Positions 60,230-64,000 of a stretch of 64,000 nt of DNA are shown here, piece by piece. The stretch is from Polynucleobacter sp. AP-Titi-500A-B4. Its GTDB lineage: Bacteria; Pseudomonadota; Gammaproteobacteria; Burkholderiales; Burkholderiaceae. The stretch's first letter is position 1; each line of letters starts with the position of its first letter. The notes under the pieces were generated by a model. The model worked only from the letters and a program-made list of their open reading frames with translations. It did no database searches and was not told where the DNA came from. Location of the stretch: the NCBI RefSeq assembly GCF_018688095.1, contig NZ_CP061311.1:248001-312000 (forward strand). Reading direction: 5' to 3'. The position numbers and the translations under genes were made by a program.

Positions 60230-60970
60230 ATGAAGTTTCGTGATACCAACGTTAAGCGCGCTATCAAAAATTTGATTTTTCCCAGGAAAAATGATGTCGT
60301 TGTGCTGGAGCCTCATTTGGGTCTTGGCGACGGGATTATTTGTCTGGGGCTTGTCAGAGAACTATCAAAACGTCATCCAAAGGTGAAGTTTTATTATGCC
60401 TGCCTTCATCGTTGCTACCAGTCGTTAGCATGGATGTTTCAAGACTTGGATAACGTTTACTTATTTGCGGTAGAGAGCGGTAGAGAGGCGAGGCAGCTTG
60501 CAGGGTTTCTTAACTCAAAATATTTGCCAATTGGTATTCATAATGTAGATGTAAAGCGTTTCGATGAGTTTTTCTATGAGCAGCATCAGATTGATTTTAA
60601 TTTACGGTGGGTCAATGGAAGTGTTCCGCCCGGCCCAAAATCAAGTTTGCTTTTTAACCAATTGAACTCAGAAAATGAACCCTATATTTTGGTTTGCAAC
60701 CGTGAATCTGGAATGGTCAGTTACCCGTTGAATATCCCCAATCCTGATGATATGAAGATTATTGAGGTTCACGCATTAACCAACAACATATTTGATTGGA
60801 ATCAGTTGATATTGGGTGCCAAAGAAATTCACAGTATAGATACTGCTTTTGTGCATGTAATTGAAAGCATATTTTATGGGCTCAATCATCCCCCTATTTA
60901 TTATCATCGAGTTAGAAAAACCTTTGGTGAATTTACTAGGCGCCTACCATGGAGACTCGTTGAATACTAA
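60230..60970 (+). CDS. Hypothetical protein with glycosyltransferase-like N-terminus
   Basis: A 246-residue protein I do not recognise. VVLEPHLGLGDGIICLGLVRELSKR (split) resembles the N-terminal Gly-rich loop of GT9-type heptosyltransferases, and a SIDTAFVHVIES stretch near the end resembles the donor site of that fold, but the protein is much shorter than a typical GT9 enzyme. It is divergent from the GT25 gene across 141 bases with no clear promoter. A surface-glycan role is inferred from location only. Confidence 0.55.
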   Translation: MKFRDTNVKRAIKNLIFPRKNDVVVLEPHLGLGDGIICLGLVRELSKRHPKVKFYYACLHRCYQSLAWMFQDLDNVYLFAVESGREARQLAGFLNSKYLPIGIHNVDVKRFDEFFYEQHQIDFNLRWVNGSVPPGPKSSLLFNQLNSENEPYILVCNRESGMVSYPLNIPNPDDMKIIEVHALTNNIFDWNQLILGAKEIHSIDTAFVHVIESIFYGLNHPPIYYHRVRKTFGEFTRRLPWRLVEY

Positions 60971-61064
60971 CGTGCAACAATACGCTCACCACGATTTTAA
61001 ATTTAGAAATTTAAGATTTTCTGCAAATAGTAGTTGAGTGCTCTATTAATATTCTTTGGATATT

Positions 61065-63461
61065 TTATTTAATATCAATTGGCTCTATTGGATTGCTATT
61101 GAATGTGTGGTCGTACATCGTAGCGTAGACTTTTTCAAGATTTTGAGTAAATAGGCCTGTATTAAATAGTGGCTCTTTAGCTTTATTGGCAATTAGCTTT
61201 TGTTTTATCTGCTGCAATGCTGCTGGATTCGTGGCCAAGCTTACTGCTAACTCTTCATATTCTTTAGGGTTTTGGGTAATCAGCTCGGGTAGTCCAATGG
61301 CTTTTAATAGACTTGCAGCAACCCTTCCTGGAAAAGCATTTCCTAATACTGTGATGATGGGTAAGTCAGACCACAATGCATCACTGGCGGTGGTGTGGGC
61401 ATTATAGGGAAGGGTATCTAGAAACAAGTCTGCTAAGCGATGGCGTGCCAAATGATCGGCAGGCGACATGTGTTTTGCAAAAATAATTCGATCGCTAGGA
61501 ATGCCACATTTTACTGCTTCTGACAATAAGTTTTTGGCTGCCATTGGATTGTCTTGAAATAACCAGAGGACGCTTTTTTCTACTCTTTGGAGAATATTCA
61601 TCCAAATCGCAAAAATAGTGGGTGTAATTTTGTAGTTATTGTTGAAGCAGCAAAATACAAATGCATCTTGAGGTAGTCCACACTCTTCTCTTGTAAATAC
61701 CTTGGAGGACACAGCTCGTTTATCATCGTTTGCTTGGTATGTGTGCGGTAAATAAACAATTTTTTCTTCATAGTACTGCGCTTCATCCTCGGGGATGAGC
61801 GTACTATCAGCAATACAATAGTCAAAATAACCAGCACCAGACGTACCTGGATAGCCTAGATAGTTCACTTGGATTGGTGCGGCTCGATGGGCAAAAATAC
61901 CTTGCCGACTAAAGCGAGTGAGTCCCGTTAAGTCGATGGCAATATCAATACCATGTGCCCTAGCAAGCTTAGCCACCTCTTGGTCTGTTTGATCGTGAAC
62001 TTCAATGAATTGATCAAATCCTTTTTCAAGCCTTGCTCGTATTTCATCATTGGTCTTGGGGCCATAAGAAAATCCAAAGACTTCAAATTGACTGCGATCG
62101 TGATGCTCAAATACGCCAGCCATTAGTAGCGCAACTGGATGAATGCGAAAGTCCGCAGAAAAGTAACCTAGGCGAATTTTGCCGCGCTTTAGCTCTCTAG
62201 AAATTGGCCCAAGACTGGAATTTACAGGCGCTTTCTTTTTAATCCAAGACCGCGCAGCTTGCTGTTGAAGTTTTGGACTTTCTATTAACGAAAGTAGTGG
62301 AAATGGTGGTGCCACATTCAGACTTTGCTCAAGCTTTTCCTTGAGTATCGCCAATCTTTGGTCAAGGCCTACCCAGTCCGCAATTTGCATTTGGGTATGC
62401 AAGCGTGTACCAAGTAAGTAATCGATATTTTCATGAATGCTAGTTGCTTTGTCATAGGTAACTAGAGCCTCTTCATGACGTTTTAAATCATTAAGGGTAA
62501 TGCCTTTATTGGACCAGGCCTCAGCATATTTGGAATTAATGCTGATTGCTTTGTCATAGGCAACTAATGCTTCTTCATGGCGTTTTAAATCATTTAAGGC
62601 AATGCCTTTATTGGACCAGGCCTCAGCATATTGAGGATTAATACTCACAGCTTTGTCATATGCAACTAATGCTTCATCTGGTTTATTGTTAGCGTGAAGG
62701 GTAACTCCTAGATTGGACCACGTCTGAAAGTCCTGTGGCTCTACAGTTAAAGCTGCTTGATAGGAGCACAGAGCTTCTTCAATCAACCCTTGCCGGCTCA
62801 AGATGATGCCGCAAATAGAGTGGGCTTTGCCATGGTTGGGATTTAATTGAATTGCTCGATACAGTGAACTCAGTGCCTCATCACTGCGTCCTAATTCAGA
62901 CAAGGCATTGCCTTTTGCAAAGTGAATATCAGCATCATTTGAATCCAGCTTTAAAGCTTGAGAGTATGCGTTAATTGCTTGCTCATGTTGCTTGAGTTCG
63001 CTTAGCAAAAAGCCCATATTTTTCCATGCCAGCAAAAAGTCAGGTTTGATGGCTACGAGCGCTTCATAGCAAGTGAGGGCTTTCATTGGCAACTGCTGAG
63101 TATCAAATAGGTCGGCTTTTAGTAGCCAGGCATCAAAAAATTGTGGAGCCATTTCAGTAGCCTTATCAAGGTATTTGATGGCATCTGAAATTAGGTTGAG
63201 ATGATTGTTAGCAAGCCCTAAATAGAAATAGGCCTCTGGATTATCTGGCTCAATATGCAGCAATTTTTCAAGTAATTGTTTTGCTTCATCAAAGTTTTGT
63301 TGGTTGATTAAGGTGATGGATAGATTAATTAAGGTGGAAGGCCTATCAGGTGCATGAACGAGCGATTCTCTAAAGGCTGCTTCAGCTTGTGCAAATTGCT
63401 GCTGTTCTAAAAGGCTTAGCCCACTTAAAAAGGCACTTTTAGCTAATTCGAAAGAGGGCAT
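61065..63461 (-). CDS. TPR protein with O-GlcNAc-transferase-like (GT41) domain
   Basis: A 798-residue two-part protein. Residues ~1-340 form about ten TPR repeats (for example 'YAEAWSNKGIALNDLKRHEE'), including three nearly identical 34-residue units. Residues ~400-785 match the GT41 (SPINDLY/OGT) catalytic region, with LGYFSADFRIHPVALL near the start, VNYLGYPGTSGAGYFDY, ADLFLDTLPYNAHTTASDALW and LVTNP-like end segments. Bacterial members may glycosylate proteins or act on surface glycans; substrate is unknown. Confidence 0.87.
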   Translation of the reverse strand: MPSFELAKSAFLSGLSLLEQQQFAQAEAAFRESLVHAPDRPSTLINLSITLINQQNFDEAKQLLEKLLHIEPDNPEAYFYLGLANNHLNLISDAIKYLDKATEMAPQFFDAWLLKADLFDTQQLPMKALTCYEALVAIKPDFLLAWKNMGFLLSELKQHEQAINAYSQALKLDSNDADIHFAKGNALSELGRSDEALSSLYRAIQLNPNHGKAHSICGIILSRQGLIEEALCSYQAALTVEPQDFQTWSNLGVTLHANNKPDEALVAYDKAVSINPQYAEAWSNKGIALNDLKRHEEALVAYDKAISINSKYAEAWSNKGITLNDLKRHEEALVTYDKATSIHENIDYLLGTRLHTQMQIADWVGLDQRLAILKEKLEQSLNVAPPFPLLSLIESPKLQQQAARSWIKKKAPVNSSLGPISRELKRGKIRLGYFSADFRIHPVALLMAGVFEHHDRSQFEVFGFSYGPKTNDEIRARLEKGFDQFIEVHDQTDQEVAKLARAHGIDIAIDLTGLTRFSRQGIFAHRAAPIQVNYLGYPGTSGAGYFDYCIADSTLIPEDEAQYYEEKIVYLPHTYQANDDKRAVSSKVFTREECGLPQDAFVFCCFNNNYKITPTIFAIWMNILQRVEKSVLWLFQDNPMAAKNLLSEAVKCGIPSDRIIFAKHMSPADHLARHRLADLFLDTLPYNAHTTASDALWSDLPIITVLGNAFPGRVAASLLKAIGLPELITQNPKEYEELAVSLATNPAALQQIKQKLIANKAKEPLFNTGLFTQNLEKVYATMYDHTFNSNPIEPIDIK
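62446..62751 (-). repeat. Tandem 102-bp repeats inside the TPR gene
   Basis: Three copies of a 102-base unit begin at 62446, 62548 and 62650, each starting GCTTTGTCATA on the plus strand and encoding one 34-residue TPR. Copies 1 and 2 are nearly identical; the third diverges after about 45 bases. This points to recent in-frame duplication. Confidence 0.85.
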
Positions 63462-63495
63462 AGAGGTAAGGGGTGCGTATAAAGATATTTTGTAA

Positions 63496-64000
63496 TTAAA
63501 GTTTATGAATATTATCTAGATAAAAATCTTCATAAGGGTATTGCTTTTCATCGGACAATCTTTTTTTAGAGCGCTTATCAAACATGCCTTTGAATCCACC
63601 GATGAGTACCTCTTGGTACTTTTGGGTTTTGATGAAATCTCGATTAAATTTCGAGTAATGGCCAATGCCTTTCGTAAAGCCCTCATCGGCCACTTTTGAT
63701 TGAATATTTCCAATGCCAGGAATATTTATCGAAGGAATTTCTCGGCCATAGGTTTCGTGGTAGCGCCAGACAAAATCACCATCTTCTTCGCCAATGCCTA
63801 ATAAGCGCTCATCAAAAAAGCCGACTTTGATTAATTCTTCTTTACTTGCCACAAAATGGGAGAAGCTACCATTGATCCTAAATGCATGAGGTTGATTCCC
63901 TAATTCGCTTTCAAGATGATCAAAAAAGTTTGAAGATTCTATGAAATTAATTGCGAGATCATCGTTTAGTATCAAAATACGATGGTTAGTTGCGGTAAGG
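63496..64000 (-). CDS. Glycosyltransferase, 5' end beyond the right edge
   Basis: The minus-strand frame is open to the window edge, so the TTG at 63975 is probably internal and the gene begins beyond 64000. The visible part has LILNDDLAINF, a DXD-type acidic motif, then RINGSFSHFVASKEELIKVGFFDERLLGIGEEDGDFVWR (split), typical of GT2-family galactosyltransferase-like proteins where the GEEDxDF-type segment contacts the acceptor. It is upstream of the TPR-GT41 gene on the same strand with a 34-base gap. Confidence 0.7.
   Translation of the reverse strand, partial: LTATNHRILILNDDLAINFIESSNFFDHLESELGNQPHAFRINGSFSHFVASKEELIKVGFFDERLLGIGEEDGDFVWRYHETYGREIPSINIPGIGNIQSKVADEGFTKGIGHYSKFNRDFIKTQKYQEVLIGGFKGMFDKRSKKRLSDEKQYPYEDFYLDNIHKL

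Noticed and set aside
62446..62751. CRISPR array
   Set aside because: The 102-base repeats are coding TPR units in one frame without spacers.

Overview
The window looks like chromosome of a small-genome, fairly AT-rich betaproteobacterium, most like Polynucleobacter (Burkholderiaceae). This rests on gene order and protein character (tolQRAB-pal-cpoB-queC, exbBD-lpxK-Trm112-kdsB-adk, ribBX-ribH-nusB, glyA-nrdR, xerD-plsY), not on a database search. No rRNA, tRNA, IS element, prophage or CRISPR array was recognised.

Layout. (1) 1-6461: left end of a surface-polysaccharide region: a glycosyltransferase cut by the window edge, a DUF6492 protein, the complete dTDP-L-rhamnose set rfbBDAC and heptosyltransferase waaC. 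(2) 6442-12774: a TolC-family porin, uppP, a DUF2721 protein, UDP-glucuronate decarboxylase, trmB and gabD. (3) 12887-18757: riboflavin genes in two divergent blocks (ribBX-ribH-nusB and ribD-ribE) with four minor type IV pilin genes between them. (4) 18779-38855: housekeeping core: queC and Tol-Pal, glyA-nrdR-galE, adk/kdsB/lpxK/exbBD, xseA, a YefM/YoeB-type toxin-antitoxin pair, murB, yajQ, xerD, plsY, folE, a HiPIP with a Fur-like box, and an HPP-family membrane protein. A 48-residue gene lies in the following gap. (5) 39224-64000: a large surface-glycan island.

The island has three metabolic modules. manC-gmd-fcl makes GDP-L-fucose; one fucosyltransferase candidate (GT10) is intact, while a GT11 gene is split by one in-frame stop codon. 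A second module (45830-51436) joins a NeuB-type synthase fused to a sugar-isomerase-like TIM barrel, a CMP-sugar synthetase, a DegT aminotransferase, an SDR and a divergent GMD-like dehydratase. It probably makes an uncharacterised CMP-activated ulosonic acid. A third module on the minus strand (59283 down to 53400) is rfbFGH, a two-subunit transketolase and an SDR. It probably makes a CDP-linked branched 3,6-dideoxy sugar, with a transketolase in the place that YerE holds in yersiniose synthesis. Glycosyltransferases (GT2, GT25, DUF115-like, a TPR-GT41 protein) surround these modules. No Wzx, Wzy or ABC exporter is visible, so assembly and export genes must lie outside the window.

The best candidates for undescribed biology are the NeuB-TIM cassette and the RfbFGH-transketolase cassette. 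Their products are inferences from gene content, not known chemistry.
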